Program-made: the position numbers and the translations under genes
The notes under the pieces: generated by a model
The model's database searches: none
The model's input: only the letters and a program-made list of their open reading frames with translations
Told to the model about the DNA's origin: nothing
Shown: piece by piece, positions 53,766-63,476 of the stretch
Layout: the number at the start of each line of letters is the position of its first letter
Position numbering within the stretch: the stretch's first letter is position 1
From: Thiomicrorhabdus sp.
Lineage (GTDB): Bacteria > Pseudomonadota > Gammaproteobacteria > Thiomicrospirales > Thiomicrospiraceae
Length of the DNA: 64,000 nt
Direction: 5' to 3'
Assembly (NCBI RefSeq): GCF_963677875.1
Contig: NZ_OY782562.1
Location: forward strand, 1 to 64,000

Positions 53766-55253
53766 ATGAGTAAGGAAGTATTGGCCGTTGTTGAAATCAT
53801 GGCGAATGAAAAAGGTGTTGAAAAAGAGATTATTTTTGATGCTATCGAAGCCGCTTTGGCGACGGCGACTCGTAAGAGTTACGATGACGAAATCGACGCT
53901 CGTGTATCCATCAACCGTCATACCGGTGATTACGAAACCTTTCGTCGTTGGGAAGTCATTGATGACGGTACGTTGATTGAAGATAACGTTGGCTGGTATA
54001 TCCGCGAAATGGATGCGGTTGACGTTGATCCAAATATTGAAGTCGGTGAATTCATCGAAGAACCGATTGAATCGATCGATTTCGGGCGCATCGGTGCGCA
54101 AACGGCCAAACAGGTCATTATTCAGAAAGTTCGTGAAGCCGAGCGTAAAAAGGTTGTTGAAATCTACTCCAAGCGTGTTGGCGAAATTCTGACCGGGCAG
54201 GTCAAGCGTATCGATCGCGGTGATGTGATTCTGGATATGGGTGACAATGTCGATGCGGTTATCCCGCGCAACCAGCTGGTTGGGCGTGAATCTTTCCGTA
54301 TGGGTGACCGCGTTCGCGGATACCTTCAGGAAGTGTCTTTCCGTCCGCGCGGGCCGCAATTGTTTATGTCGCGTGCCTGCAACGAGATGCTGATCGAGCT
54401 GTTCAAGATTGAAGTACCTGAAATCAGCGATGATCTGATCGATATTATGAGTGCGGCCCGTGACGTCGGTTTCCGTGCCAAGATCGCGGTTCGTGCGAAT
54501 GATCCGCGCCTTGATCCGATCGGTGCTTGTGTCGGTATGCGCGGTGGACGTGTTCAAGCAGTGACCAACGAATTGAACGGTGAGCGTATTGATATCATTA
54601 TGTGGGATCCGAACGATGCTCAGTTCGTGATTAATGCCATGGCGCCGGCCGAAGTGACTTCGATCATGGTGGACGAAGATAAACACACCATGGATCTGGC
54701 GGTTGAAGATGAACAGTTATCGCAGGCAATTGGTAAAAACGGTCAGAACATCCGTCTGGCATCCGAGTTGAGCGGTTGGGAACTGAATGTTATGACTCAG
54801 TCGGAAATGGCTGAAAAACATGAAACCGAATCGAAAGATCAGATGGATGTCTTTATCAACGCATTGGATGTTGATGAAGAGATGGCCGAAGTTCTGGTCG
54901 CCGAAGGTTTTACTTCTCTGGAAGAAGTGGCTTATGTTCCGGCAGCGGAAATGCTGGAAATCGACGGCTTTGACGAAGACATCGTTGGCGAGTTGAAGCA
55001 ACGTGCCAAAGATGCGCTTTTGACTCAGGCGATTGCCGAAGAAGAGAAAGCAGCCCTGGCTGAACCGGCAGACGATCTGCTGAACCTGGAAGGAATGACC
55101 CCGGAGATGGCAAAACAGCTGGCTTCCAAAGGGGTAATCACTCAGGAAGACCTGGCGGAGCTGGGAACCGACGAACTGCTTGAGTACGTCGAAATGAGTG
55201 AAAATGATGCAGCCGAGTTGATTTTGAAAGCGCGTGCACCATGGTTTGAATAA
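53766..55253 (+). CDS. nusA: Transcription termination/antitermination factor NusA
   Basis: RNA polymerase-binding factor for pausing, termination and antitermination. The N-terminal domain begins MSKEVLAVVEIMANEKGVEK, followed by S1 (GEILTGQVKRIDRGDVILDM), two KH domains (IGACVGMRGGRVQAV and IGKNGQNIRLAS) and two acidic C-terminal repeats (about 360-490), as in Escherichia coli. The 495 residues are the expected size. It lies between rimP and infB. Confidence 0.98.
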   Translation: MSKEVLAVVEIMANEKGVEKEIIFDAIEAALATATRKSYDDEIDARVSINRHTGDYETFRRWEVIDDGTLIEDNVGWYIREMDAVDVDPNIEVGEFIEEPIESIDFGRIGAQTAKQVIIQKVREAERKKVVEIYSKRVGEILTGQVKRIDRGDVILDMGDNVDAVIPRNQLVGRESFRMGDRVRGYLQEVSFRPRGPQLFMSRACNEMLIELFKIEVPEISDDLIDIMSAARDVGFRAKIAVRANDPRLDPIGACVGMRGGRVQAVTNELNGERIDIIMWDPNDAQFVINAMAPAEVTSIMVDEDKHTMDLAVEDEQLSQAIGKNGQNIRLASELSGWELNVMTQSEMAEKHETESKDQMDVFINALDVDEEMAEVLVAEGFTSLEEVAYVPAAEMLEIDGFDEDIVGELKQRAKDALLTQAIAEEEKAALAEPADDLLNLEGMTPEMAKQLASKGVITQEDLAELGTDELLEYVEMSENDAAELILKARAPWFE

Positions 55254-55273
55254 TTTAAGAAGGGAGAGTTTCA

Positions 55274-57760
55274 ATGACAGAAGTATCGATTAAACAGTTT
55301 GCAGAGACACTCAACCTATCGGTGGACCGTTTATTAACTCAGCTGGAAGAATCCGGAGTAAAAGGCAAAAAGGCCTCGGATACGATCAGCGACGAAGAAA
55401 AACGCACCTTGCTGGCTTACCTGAAAAGCCTGCATGGTGAAAAAGCCGAAGCGGCGCCTAAGAAAGTGACTTTGCGCCGTAAGCAAACCTTAAATCTCTC
55501 AGCCGGTTCCGGTAAACGAACGGTGAATGTTGAAGTGCGCAAGAAACGTACCTACGTTAAAAAGCCTGAAGTTGCTGTCGAACCGGCTGTTGAAGAGGTG
55601 GTTGCTGCCGTTGAAGAGCAGCTTCCGCCGGAAGAGATCGTTGTTCAGGAAGCGACAACGCAAGAAGCTCCGGTTGTGATCGAACAGACACAACAGGCGC
55701 CTGCCGCAGAGAAGAAAGCCGATTCATCGGCGGAAGGTGAAGATTCGTCTGCGCCTATGCCGCCAAAAGAAGATCACTCCAAGGCCGCTAAAAAACAAAA
55801 AGACCAGAAGCACCACGAAAGCCGTAAAAAGAACGACGGTGAGGATGGTTTGCGTGGCAAAAGTAAGAAACCACTTCCAAAAGGGCGTAGCGCCATTTCG
55901 GAAGAGATGGGCGACGCTTCGCGCCGCGGTGGAAAAGGCCGGAAGAAAAATCAGGTTAAAAAAGCATTGAACGATCACGTTTTCCAAAAACCGACTGCAC
56001 CGGTGATTAAAGAAGTCAAAGTGCCTGAAAGTATCACCTTGTCTGCACTGGCGGATGCGATGTCGGTCAAATCCGGGGAAATTATCAAGTTTATGATGAT
56101 GAGCCTGGGAACCATGGCAACCATCAATCAGATTCTTGACCAGGATACGGCGATGCTGATTGTGGAAGAGATGGGGCATAAGCCGGTTGCTTTTACCGAA
56201 ACGACCATTGAAGACGAAGTGAATTCGCAAGCTTACAACGGAGCGACGGTGAAACGTTCTCCGGTCGTGACCATCATGGGGCACGTTGACCACGGTAAAA
56301 CGTCTTTACTCGACTATATCCGTAAAGCCAAAGTGGCATTTGGAGAAGCCGGGGGAATCACCCAGCACATCGGTGCTTATCATGTTGATACCAACATGGG
56401 TGGTTTGACTTTCATCGATACTCCGGGGCACGCGGCCTTTACCGCGATGCGTGCGCGTGGTGCCAAGGTAACCGATGTGGTGGTTATTGTGGTTGCTGCG
56501 GACGACGGTGTGATGCCGCAAACCAAAGAAGCGATTCAGCATGCGAAAGCATCCGGAGTCGGTATTGTGGTGGCAATCAACAAAATGGATAAGGAAAGCG
56601 CTAATCCGGAACGCGTCAAGCAGGAACTGGTTGCGGAGGAAGTCGTTCCGGAAGAGTGGGGTGGCGATGTTCAGTTTATCCCGGTTTCGGCTAAAACCGG
56701 AATGGGGGTTGAGGAATTACTGGATGCAGTGTCGTTGCAGGCGGAAATTCTTGAACTTGAAGCTCCGACTGAGGGAACGGTTAAAGGGGTTGTTATCGAA
56801 TCCCGTCTGGACAAAGGACGCGGGCCTGTGGCCACGGTTCTGGTTCAAGCCGGTACCTTGAAAAAAGGCGATATTGCTTTATGTGGTATGGAATACGGTC
56901 GTGTTCGAGCCTTGATCGGCGATACAGGTGAAACCATCGATGAGGCCGGCCCGTCGATTCCGGTTGAGATTCTCGGGCTTTCCGGTGTACCGGTTGCCGG
57001 GGATGAAATGATCACTGTCGAATCGGAGCGCAAGGCACGTGAAGCCGCTATGTTCCGCCAGGCGAAGAACAAGGAATTGAAAATTGCCCGTCAGCAGAAG
57101 GCCAAGTTGGATAATATGTTCAACAAGATGGCCGAAGGCGATATGCAGAACATCAACATTATTCTTAAAGCGGATGTTCAAGGTTCCATTGAAGCCATTA
57201 CCGACGCTTTGGTGAAACTGTCCAACGACGAGGTTAAAGTCAATGTGATTGCTTCCGGCGTAGGTGGAATCACGGAGACGGATGCGAACCTGGCGCTTGC
57301 TTCGGAAGCACTGATCTTCGGTTTCAACGTGCGTGCGGATGCTTCTGCGAAACGTATTATCGATAATGAAGGCATCAGCCTGAAATACTACAGCGTAATC
57401 TATGAAATCGTTGATGAAGTGAAACGCGCTGTCGAAGGTAAGCTGGCACCGGATTTCCGAGAAGATATTGTTGGTGTCGCCGATGTGCGTGATGTCTTCA
57501 AAGCTCCGAAAATCGGTGCGATTGCCGGATGTATGATTACGGAAGGCAGTGTTAAACGTAATAATCCGATTCGTGTACTGCGTGAAAACGTGGTGATCTA
57601 TGAAGGTGTTCTGGAGTCTCTGCGTCGTTTTAAAGATGACGTCAACGAAGTGCAGAAAGGCATGGAATGCGGTATCGGGGTGAAAGATTACAACGATGTC
57701 CGTGTTGGCGATCAGATCGAATGTTATGAGCGTGTTGAAGTCAAGCGTACCCTGGAATGA
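55274..57760 (+). CDS. infB: Translation initiation factor IF-2
   Basis: GTPase that places initiator tRNA on the ribosome. The 828-residue protein has an IF2 N-terminal subdomain ([20 protein letters not shown]), a charged, variable linker (about 60-230), a second N-terminal subdomain ([20 protein letters not shown]) and the G domain with GHVDHGKTS near 336, DTPGHAAF and NKMD. C-terminal domains end with [15 protein letters not shown]. It starts 20 bases after nusA with GGGAGAG upstream. Confidence 0.98.
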   Translation: MTEVSIKQFAETLNLSVDRLLTQLEESGVKGKKASDTISDEEKRTLLAYLKSLHGEKAEAAPKKVTLRRKQTLNLSAGSGKRTVNVEVRKKRTYVKKPEVAVEPAVEEVVAAVEEQLPPEEIVVQEATTQEAPVVIEQTQQAPAAEKKADSSAEGEDSSAPMPPKEDHSKAAKKQKDQKHHESRKKNDGEDGLRGKSKKPLPKGRSAISEEMGDASRRGGKGRKKNQVKKALNDHVFQKPTAPVIKEVKVPESITLSALADAMSVKSGEIIKFMMMSLGTMATINQILDQDTAMLIVEEMGHKPVAFTETTIEDEVNSQAYNGATVKRSPVVTIMGHVDHGKTSLLDYIRKAKVAFGEAGGITQHIGAYHVDTNMGGLTFIDTPGHAAFTAMRARGAKVTDVVVIVVAADDGVMPQTKEAIQHAKASGVGIVVAINKMDKESANPERVKQELVAEEVVPEEWGGDVQFIPVSAKTGMGVEELLDAVSLQAEILELEAPTEGTVKGVVIESRLDKGRGPVATVLVQAGTLKKGDIALCGMEYGRVRALIGDTGETIDEAGPSIPVEILGLSGVPVAGDEMITVESERKAREAAMFRQAKNKELKIARQQKAKLDNMFNKMAEGDMQNINIILKADVQGSIEAITDALVKLSNDEVKVNVIASGVGGITETDANLALASEALIFGFNVRADASAKRIIDNEGISLKYYSVIYEIVDEVKRAVEGKLAPDFREDIVGVADVRDVFKAPKIGAIAGCMITEGSVKRNNPIRVLRENVVIYEGVLESLRRFKDDVNEVQKGMECGIGVKDYNDVRVGDQIECYERVEVKRTLE

Positions 57761-57815
57761 TCAATCGCTGTATTCGCTGCCGTTTTGGGCAGCGGAACGG
57801 CAAAAGTACATTGTG

Positions 57816-57838
57816 AAAATGCCCTTCGGGGCATTTTT
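57816..57838 (+). terminator. Intrinsic terminator or attenuator between infB and rbfA
   Basis: AAAATGCCC and GGGCATTTT close on a stable TTCG tetraloop, followed by a T tract. As it lies inside the operon it probably lowers rather than stops transcription into rbfA-truB. Confidence 0.8.
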
Positions 57839-57903
57839 GCGTCTGGTAAAGGGCAATTCCGGCCAGATTGGCCGAAGCCTCTATCACAAGGAATATTGAA
57901 ATT

Positions 57904-58269
57904 ATGAATCAACCGACAGTGAGTCGTCCGACTCGGGTTGCTCAGGAAGTCAAACGGACTTTGGCGCAATTGATTGTGCAGGAAGTCAAGGATCCGCGCT
58001 TCCGGAATATCACGATTACCGAATGTCAGATTTCCAAAGATTTGAGTGTGGCTAAAATTCACTTTTCTCTGATCGGTCACAACTCGGAAGATCCGGAAGT
58101 TGCGGATACGTTGCAGGCATTGCAGAAAGCCAAAGGGTTTTTTCGCAGCGAGATTGGAAAACGTTTGAAATTGAGAATCGTCCCGGATTTGCGTTTTTAC
58201 TTTGATACGGTTCCTGAGCGTGTTCAGCACATCGAAGATTTGATTAATAAAGCATTGAACAAACAGTAG
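57904..58269 (+). CDS. rbfA: Ribosome-binding factor A
   Basis: KH-like fold protein acting in late 30S assembly and 16S 5'-end processing. TRVAQEVKRTLAQLIVQEVK, DPRF and ITITECQISKDLSVAKIHFS are typical, as is the RIVPDLRFYFDTVPERVQHI end. The ATG at 57904 gives 121 residues; an upstream in-frame start would add 12 residues without likeness. truB follows after 1 base. Confidence 0.95.
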   Translation: MNQPTVSRPTRVAQEVKRTLAQLIVQEVKDPRFRNITITECQISKDLSVAKIHFSLIGHNSEDPEVADTLQALQKAKGFFRSEIGKRLKLRIVPDLRFYFDTVPERVQHIEDLINKALNKQ

Positions 58270-58270
58270 T

Positions 58271-59194
58271 ATGGCTCAGTTTCGTCATCCTCCACGTCAA
58301 GCGGTCAACGGCATTGTGCTGCTGAATAAACCGGCAGGGGTTTCCTCCAACGGGATCCTGCAACAGGTTCGGCGGACTTTCAACGCCAAAAAAGCCGGGC
58401 ATACCGGTGCGCTTGACCCCTTTGCAACCGGATTATTGCCAATCTGTCTCGGAGAGGCGACCAAGGTTTCCGGCCTGCTTCTCGATTCGGATAAGCGCTA
58501 TGTTGCTACTCTGAAATTGGGTGAGCGTAGCGATACCGGTGATACCGAAGGCGAAATCATTGAAAGATTGCCGGTTCCAGCGCTGGATCGTACCACCATC
58601 GAAACGGTTTTGCAGGGATTCCTTGGTGAAATCGATCAGATCCCGCCAATGTATTCGGCTTTGAAACATAAAGGAAAACCGCTATATCATTACGCCCGTA
58701 AGGGCATAGAGATCGAGCGCACACCGCGAAAAATTCGCATACTTGATTTATGCCTTGTTTCTTTTTCTGAGCAGGAAATCGTGTTTGATGTGCATTGTTC
58801 GAAGGGCACCTATGTACGCACTCTGGGCGAAACAATTGCCGAAGCGCTCGGCACGGTTGGCCATCTCACGGCTCTGCACCGTACCCGAACAGGTTCTCTG
58901 CCCGGCGATCAAATGCTGACGCTTGACCAGATTGAAACGCAGATGGAAGCCTGTTTGCACCCGTTAGATATCGCCTTGCAGGAGTTTGATGCGCTGTTTT
59001 TGAATGAAGAACAGACTTCGTTGATTCAGCATGGCGGAAAGCTGGCGCTTGGTCAGCCTCAAACTTCGCTGGTTCGCTTTTATGATCCTCAGGGGCGCTG
59101 CTTCGGCGTTGGCGAATGGCAGGCGGAGAAGCAATTGATTAAGCCAAAACGACTGTTTAATTTGGATGTCCGGGATGAGGTGAAGCGCGCATGA
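58271..59194 (+). CDS. truB: tRNA pseudouridine-55 synthase
   Basis: Makes pseudouridine at U55 of the T arm. Motifs are GIVLLNKPAGVSSNGILQQV, KKAGHTGALDPFATGLLPIC with the catalytic aspartate, and the later KGTYVRTLGETIAEALGTVG. The length of 307 residues is normal, including a C-terminal PUA-like domain. Its stop overlaps the next gene by 4 bases. Confidence 0.97.
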   Translation: MAQFRHPPRQAVNGIVLLNKPAGVSSNGILQQVRRTFNAKKAGHTGALDPFATGLLPICLGEATKVSGLLLDSDKRYVATLKLGERSDTGDTEGEIIERLPVPALDRTTIETVLQGFLGEIDQIPPMYSALKHKGKPLYHYARKGIEIERTPRKIRILDLCLVSFSEQEIVFDVHCSKGTYVRTLGETIAEALGTVGHLTALHRTRTGSLPGDQMLTLDQIETQMEACLHPLDIALQEFDALFLNEEQTSLIQHGGKLALGQPQTSLVRFYDPQGRCFGVGEWQAEKQLIKPKRLFNLDVRDEVKRA

Positions 59195-60042
59195 GCGGAG
59201 ATCAGCGTTACCGACAGGCTGACGGGATTTTGGATCTGCGCAGTCGGGACGCTTTTGTCCAGGGGCATCTGTGTGGTTCGACTTGGATGGAAGCCGAGTT
59301 TCTGGCAGAAAGCTTGAATCAGCTACCGCCTTCTCCCGCTGATCTGTTTCTGGTCGGTAATAAAGAGCAAATCGAAGAAGCGTCGATTTTCCTGGATTTG
59401 AAGGGGTATTCGGTAAACGGTTCGATCGTATTGCAACACAGCGAGGACCTTGAGTTCTGGACGGCGCAGCTGGGGAATGACTGGTGTGCTGGCAAAACCT
59501 CCAGAGCCTTGTGGGCACCGAGTGATCTGGTGTCGTGGTTTGCAGAAAACTGTTTGCCGGATTTAAAAACTGGGACTTCCAGACCAGGCGTTCTGGATCT
59601 GGGGTGTGGCGGCGGCCGGGACGCGGTTTATCTTGCCAGACAGGGGTGTCATGTTACCGCGATTGATCAGGAGGCAAGAGTGATCAAACGTGCCAAGCGC
59701 CTGGCTCAGGTAACCGGCGCTCAGGCGAATTTCAAATGCTGCAGTTTGAAGCAGCCGAATTGTTTTCCCGAAAAGAATTTCGACCTGATCTGCATGGTGC
59801 GTTATCTGAACAGAGAACTTTACTCTCGAATGGATGCGCAGTTAACCCCCGGTGGTTACCTTTTGATGCAGACTTTCAGTGTCGGTGCTGAACGGTTTGG
59901 TTCGCCTAAGAGCCCCAATTTGTTGTTGGAGGAAGGGGAACTGGCTGAAGTTTTTGCAGGTTATCGAATAATTGTTGATAGAATAGATTGCATTCAAGAT
60001 GGCCGTCCGGTCTGTTCGTTTATTGCCCAGAAACCGATATAA
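59191..60042 (+). CDS. Rhodanese-like domain fused to SAM methyltransferase
   Basis: The 283-residue protein has an N-terminal rhodanese-like segment (ILDLRSRDAFVQGHLCGSTW, about 13-80), but the loop that holds the active cysteine reads LVGNKEQ, so it is probably not catalytic. From about 130 a class I methyltransferase follows: the SAM motif VLDLGCGGGRDAVYLARQG, then AIDQEARVIKRAKRLA, and FDLICMVRYLNRELY. It resembles TehB-type enzymes; the substrate is unknown. The ATG overlaps the truB stop (ATGA), so it belongs to the truB operon, which suggests an RNA or ribosome-related substrate (inference). Confidence 0.88.
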   Translation: MSGDQRYRQADGILDLRSRDAFVQGHLCGSTWMEAEFLAESLNQLPPSPADLFLVGNKEQIEEASIFLDLKGYSVNGSIVLQHSEDLEFWTAQLGNDWCAGKTSRALWAPSDLVSWFAENCLPDLKTGTSRPGVLDLGCGGGRDAVYLARQGCHVTAIDQEARVIKRAKRLAQVTGAQANFKCCSLKQPNCFPEKNFDLICMVRYLNRELYSRMDAQLTPGGYLLMQTFSVGAERFGSPKSPNLLLEEGELAEVFAGYRIIVDRIDCIQDGRPVCSFIAQKPI

Positions 60043-60138
60043 GCAAAGCCTGCCGGCAGTCGGCGAAACCTGCCGGAAATTCGGAGCGCGGTGAAGAAAT
60101 CGAGACGGCAAAAATATAATGAAACCAGAGGAGCAGTT

Positions 60139-60627
60139 ATGATTTCCCTATCCGTTACAGAACTATTTACTTTCTTTCAGGAGCATTCGGTTTGTGATTC
60201 TTTGACAAAAGCCGAAGTCGAACGTCTGATGCCGTTTCTTCAGGAAAAAACCTACGCCGGAAAAGAGCTGGTTTTCGAACGCGGCGACATTACCGACTCG
60301 CTGAACCTGATTGTGGACGGTAAGGTCGAATTTATCGGCCATGCAGAAGACGCCGGAGCAGTGGGAGAGCAACACGTCGGTACTCTGGTCGGCGAGATGT
60401 CGTTTTTTGATCGCAAACCGCGTAATCTGCGAATGATTGCCGGGCACAAAGGCGCCAAAATGCTGTATTTGACCCGAGCCATGTATGACCGCCTGAAAGT
60501 CGAAGAACCGTTCATTGCCGTAAATATTTTAGAAAACGCGATTGTCAGCCTCGATGAACTGATTCGTCACATGGGAGATGATATCTCGACTCTGGGTCAT
60601 TACATGCACGGTTTCGGAAAACAGTAA
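60139..60627 (+). CDS. Stand-alone cyclic-nucleotide-binding-like domain protein
   Basis: A 162-residue protein with one cNMP-binding-type beta roll: YAGKELVFERGDITDSLNLI, VDGKVEFIG, and the phosphate-binding cassette region VGEMSFFDRKPRNLRMIA, in which the Glu and Arg of the cAMP cassette are kept. No DNA-binding or catalytic domain follows; the end is a helix (NILENAIVSLDELIRHMGDD). It could bind a nucleotide or have only a structural role. GAGGAG precedes the ATG. It sits between the methyltransferase and rpsO. Confidence 0.85.
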   Translation: MISLSVTELFTFFQEHSVCDSLTKAEVERLMPFLQEKTYAGKELVFERGDITDSLNLIVDGKVEFIGHAEDAGAVGEQHVGTLVGEMSFFDRKPRNLRMIAGHKGAKMLYLTRAMYDRLKVEEPFIAVNILENAIVSLDELIRHMGDDISTLGHYMHGFGKQ

Positions 60628-60653
60628 GAGCAAAAACGTTAATCCTTTTCAGC

Positions 60654-60681
60654 TTGTATTTGCCTGAAAAATCAGTAAAAT
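60654..60681 (+). promoter_or_regulatory. Possible promoter for rpsO
   Basis: TTGTAT (60654-60659) and TAAAAT (60676-60681) with 16 bases between, followed by ACGCGG, a GC-rich discriminator as expected for a ribosomal-protein gene. Start would be near 60688, 66 bases ahead of the rpsO ATG. Confidence 0.45.
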
Positions 60682-60753
60682 ACGCGGATTCGTTTCTATC
60701 ATCGGTTGTGGAGACGATATTTGATGATAAAACCGATCGAATGGAGAAATATT

Positions 60754-61020
60754 ATGTTTGATGCTGAAACTAAAGCGAAAATCATTGCCGAATATGCGAC
60801 TTCTGAAGGTGATACCGGTTCACCTGAAGTGCAGATTGCGTTGTTGACTCACCGTATTAAGTACTTGACTGAACACTTCAAAGAGCACAAGCAAGACAAC
60901 CACTCTCGTACTGGTTTGTTGCGTTTGGTTAGCCGTCGTCGTAAATTGCTTGATTACGTTCACAAGAAAGACGGTGAAAGATACCTATCGATCATCAAAC
61001 GTCTTGGTCTTCGTAAGTAA
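60754..61020 (+). CDS. rpsO: 30S ribosomal protein S15
   Basis: Primary 16S-binding protein, 88 residues from the ATG at 60754 (GGAGAAAT ahead). [40 protein letters not shown] and the [20 protein letters not shown] end cover the family. The upstream in-frame extension to 60706 is not conserved. It is followed by a strong terminator, as in many bacteria where rpsO is autoregulated. Confidence 0.98.
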   Translation: MFDAETKAKIIAEYATSEGDTGSPEVQIALLTHRIKYLTEHFKEHKQDNHSRTGLLRLVSRRRKLLDYVHKKDGERYLSIIKRLGLRK

Positions 61021-61040
61021 GCGCTTGCATTTATGCCGAA

Positions 61041-61068
61041 AAAACCCTGCTTTGCAGGGTTTTTTTTT
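61041..61068 (+). terminator. Intrinsic terminator after rpsO
   Basis: AAAACCCTGC and GCAGGGTTTT pair around a TTT loop and end in a T tract. It lies about 20 bases after the rpsO stop. Confidence 0.9.
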
Positions 61069-61102
61069 GCCTAAAAAAATGCAAATAAACGGTATTTTTT
61101 GG

Positions 61103-61130
61103 TGGTCAAAAGCGCAATACAGAGTAGAAT
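61103..61130 (+). promoter_or_regulatory. Possible promoter for pnp
   Basis: TGGTCA (61103-61108) and TAGAAT (61125-61130) with 16 bases between. A start near 61137 would place the long pnp leader hairpin about 45 bases into the transcript. Confidence 0.45.
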
Positions 61131-61180
61131 GTTTCATTCGAAAATTAAGTTTATTTATTAAGAGACTGTAAACCAATAGC

Positions 61181-61238
61181 CTGAATCCCTAAAGCGATTA
61201 TCCGGCTCCTGACCGAGGAAATCGATTTAGGGATTCAG
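61181..61238 (+). promoter_or_regulatory. Long leader hairpin upstream of pnp (likely RNase III site)
   Basis: CTGAATCCCTAAAGCGATT (61181-61199) pairs with AATCGATTTAGGGATTCAG (61220-61238) at 18 of 19 positions; the 20-base apical part can pair further (TCC with GGA). No T tract follows, so it is not a terminator. It lies 38 bases upstream of the pnp start. In Escherichia coli a similar leader duplex is cut by RNase III and lets PNPase repress its own synthesis, so the same control is likely here. Confidence 0.75.
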
Positions 61239-61276
61239 GTTTCAGACTCGAATACCTCTGGTCGAAAGGAAAAAGA

Positions 61277-63367
61277 ATGGCAAAAATCAGCAAAAGCTTT
61301 ATGTACGGTGACCACGAAGTCACTATGGAAACCGGCGAGATTGCCCGTCAGGCGGACGGGGCTGTTATGATCGGTATGGGTGATACCCGTGTTCTGGTCA
61401 CTGTTGTGGCGGCTAAAAACGCTCATGAAGGCGCAGACTTTTTTCCTTTGACCGTGAATTACCAAGAAAAGGCTTATGCCGCCGGCCGCATTCCAGGCGG
61501 TTTTTTAAAGCGGGAAGGGCGTCCGTCTGAAAATGAAACCCTGACCTCTCGTCTGATTGACCGTCCGATTCGCCCACTTTTCCCAAAGGGTTTTTATAAC
61601 GAAGTTCAGGTGATTGCGACAGTCGTTGCTTTAGATCCGGAAGTGGGGACAGAAGTTCCTGCCATGTTAGGGACGTCTGCCGCTTTGGCGATCTCCGGCG
61701 TGCCTTTTAACGGCCCGATTGGTGCGGCGATCGTCGGTTATCGAGATGATCAGTTTCTATTGAACCCAAGTCCGGAATCTTTGCAGACTTCCGATCTTGA
61801 GCTGAGTGTTGCCGGTACTCGAGATGCCGTATTAATGGTGGAATCCGAAGCGGCTGAACTGCCGGAAGAAGTCATGCTGGGAGCTGTGATGTTCGGTCAC
61901 CAGCAGATGCAGACCGCCATTGAAGCAATCGAATCCTTTGCAGCAGAAGCCGGTAAACCGAAATGGGACTGGCAGGCACCGGAAGAGAATACGGAATTGA
62001 AAAACGCGGTTTTCGAATTGGTTGGTGCGGATGTTGAAGCCGCTTATCTTATTTCCGACAAGATGGATCGTTATGCGGCTTTGGACGCGGCTAAGAGCAA
62101 GGCGCTGGCCTCTCTGGCTGAGAGCGATGAAAATCCACAGGGATTTGCTGGCAAAGCAGTTGAAGGCATGTTCGGTAAATTACAGAAATCGATCGTGCGT
62201 GGTCGAATCATCGATGGTCAGCCGCGTATTGATGGGCGTGATACTCAAACTGTGCGTCCGATTCATTGTCAGGTTGGTGTTTTGCCGAAAGTTCATGGTT
62301 CCGCTTTGTTTACACGTGGAGAAACTCAGGCTCTGGTTGTTACAACGCTTGGTACCGAAAAAGACGCCAAAATTGTTGATGAATTAACCGGTTCTTACCA
62401 CGACCGTTTCATGCTGCACTACAATTTCCCTCCATTCTCGGTGGGTGAATGTGGGCGTATCGGTAGTCCCGGACGCCGTGAAATCGGACACGGAATGCTG
62501 GCACGTCGCGGTGTGGCGGCACTCTTGCCGACCGAAGACGAATTCCCTTACACCATTCGTGTGGTTTCCGAAATTACCGAATCCAATGGTTCCAGCTCGA
62601 TGGCGTCAGTCTGCGGTACCTCCATGTCACTGATGCACGCCGGTGTGCCGATTGCAGCACCGATTGCCGGAATTGCGATGGGCTTGATTAAAGAAGACAG
62701 TGGTTTTGCGGTTCTGTCGGATATTCTGGGTGATGAAGATCATCTGGGAGATATGGACTTTAAGGTTGCCGGAACCGATCAGGGTGTGACAGCTCTGCAA
62801 ATGGATATCAAAATTAACGGTATCACTGAAGAAATCATGCAGATTGCTCTTGATCAGGCGAAGGCTGGGCGATTGCACATCCTGGGTGAAATGAGCAAAG
62901 CGATTTCCAGCTCGAATCAGGAAGTGGCAACGACGGCTCCGCGCTTCTTTACTATGAAAGTAAAACCTGAAAAAGTGCGTGAAATCATCGGTAAAGGCGG
63001 TGCAACGATTCGTTCGATCACCGAAGAAACCGGTTGTACCATCGAGCTGGATGATGACGGAAATGTCAAAATCGCTGCGGTAGATAACGAAGCCGCCAAT
63101 GCGGCTATGGCTCGTATTAACGAGATTATCGCCGAGCCCGAAATTGGCAAAACCTACGATGCGGTTGTTAAGAAAATCGTGGATTTCGGGGCGTTTGTGG
63201 CTTATATGTCGGGCCGTGAAGGTTTGGTTCACGTCTCGCAGATTGCCGAAGAGCGCGTGGAGAATGTTTCCGATTACCTGAAAGAGGGACAGGAAATCCG
63301 CGTCAAGTTGACCGATATCGATAAACAAGGACGCGTTAAATTATCGATGACGGCGGTTGACGACTGA
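61277..63367 (+). CDS. pnp: Polynucleotide phosphorylase
   Basis: 3'-5' phosphorolytic exoribonuclease and part of the degradosome. Two RNase PH domains are seen; the first with [20 protein letters not shown], the second with [20 protein letters not shown] and [23 protein letters not shown] domain with [20 protein letters not shown] lies near 568-590 and a C-terminal S1 domain ([20 protein letters not shown]) near 625-692. The 696 residues are normal. An intrinsic terminator follows. Confidence 0.98.
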   Translation: MAKISKSFMYGDHEVTMETGEIARQADGAVMIGMGDTRVLVTVVAAKNAHEGADFFPLTVNYQEKAYAAGRIPGGFLKREGRPSENETLTSRLIDRPIRPLFPKGFYNEVQVIATVVALDPEVGTEVPAMLGTSAALAISGVPFNGPIGAAIVGYRDDQFLLNPSPESLQTSDLELSVAGTRDAVLMVESEAAELPEEVMLGAVMFGHQQMQTAIEAIESFAAEAGKPKWDWQAPEENTELKNAVFELVGADVEAAYLISDKMDRYAALDAAKSKALASLAESDENPQGFAGKAVEGMFGKLQKSIVRGRIIDGQPRIDGRDTQTVRPIHCQVGVLPKVHGSALFTRGETQALVVTTLGTEKDAKIVDELTGSYHDRFMLHYNFPPFSVGECGRIGSPGRREIGHGMLARRGVAALLPTEDEFPYTIRVVSEITESNGSSSMASVCGTSMSLMHAGVPIAAPIAGIAMGLIKEDSGFAVLSDILGDEDHLGDMDFKVAGTDQGVTALQMDIKINGITEEIMQIALDQAKAGRLHILGEMSKAISSSNQEVATTAPRFFTMKVKPEKVREIIGKGGATIRSITEETGCTIELDDDGNVKIAAVDNEAANAAMARINEIIAEPEIGKTYDAVVKKIVDFGAFVAYMSGREGLVHVSQIAEERVENVSDYLKEGQEIRVKLTDIDKQGRVKLSMTAVDD

Positions 63368-63389
63368 CTTTACATTTCTCGATAACTGC

Positions 63390-63418
63390 AAGGCCATTCA
63401 TTCGAATGGCCTTTTTTG
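63390..63418 (+). terminator. Intrinsic terminator after pnp
   Basis: AAGGCCATTC (63390-63399) and GAATGGCCTT (63404-63413) pair around ATTC, followed by a T tract. Confidence 0.9.
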
Positions 63419-63476
63419 TCTTTCATCCCAAAAAAATTTTGCACGTATTCCATAAGATAACGATAAAGGAATCAAT

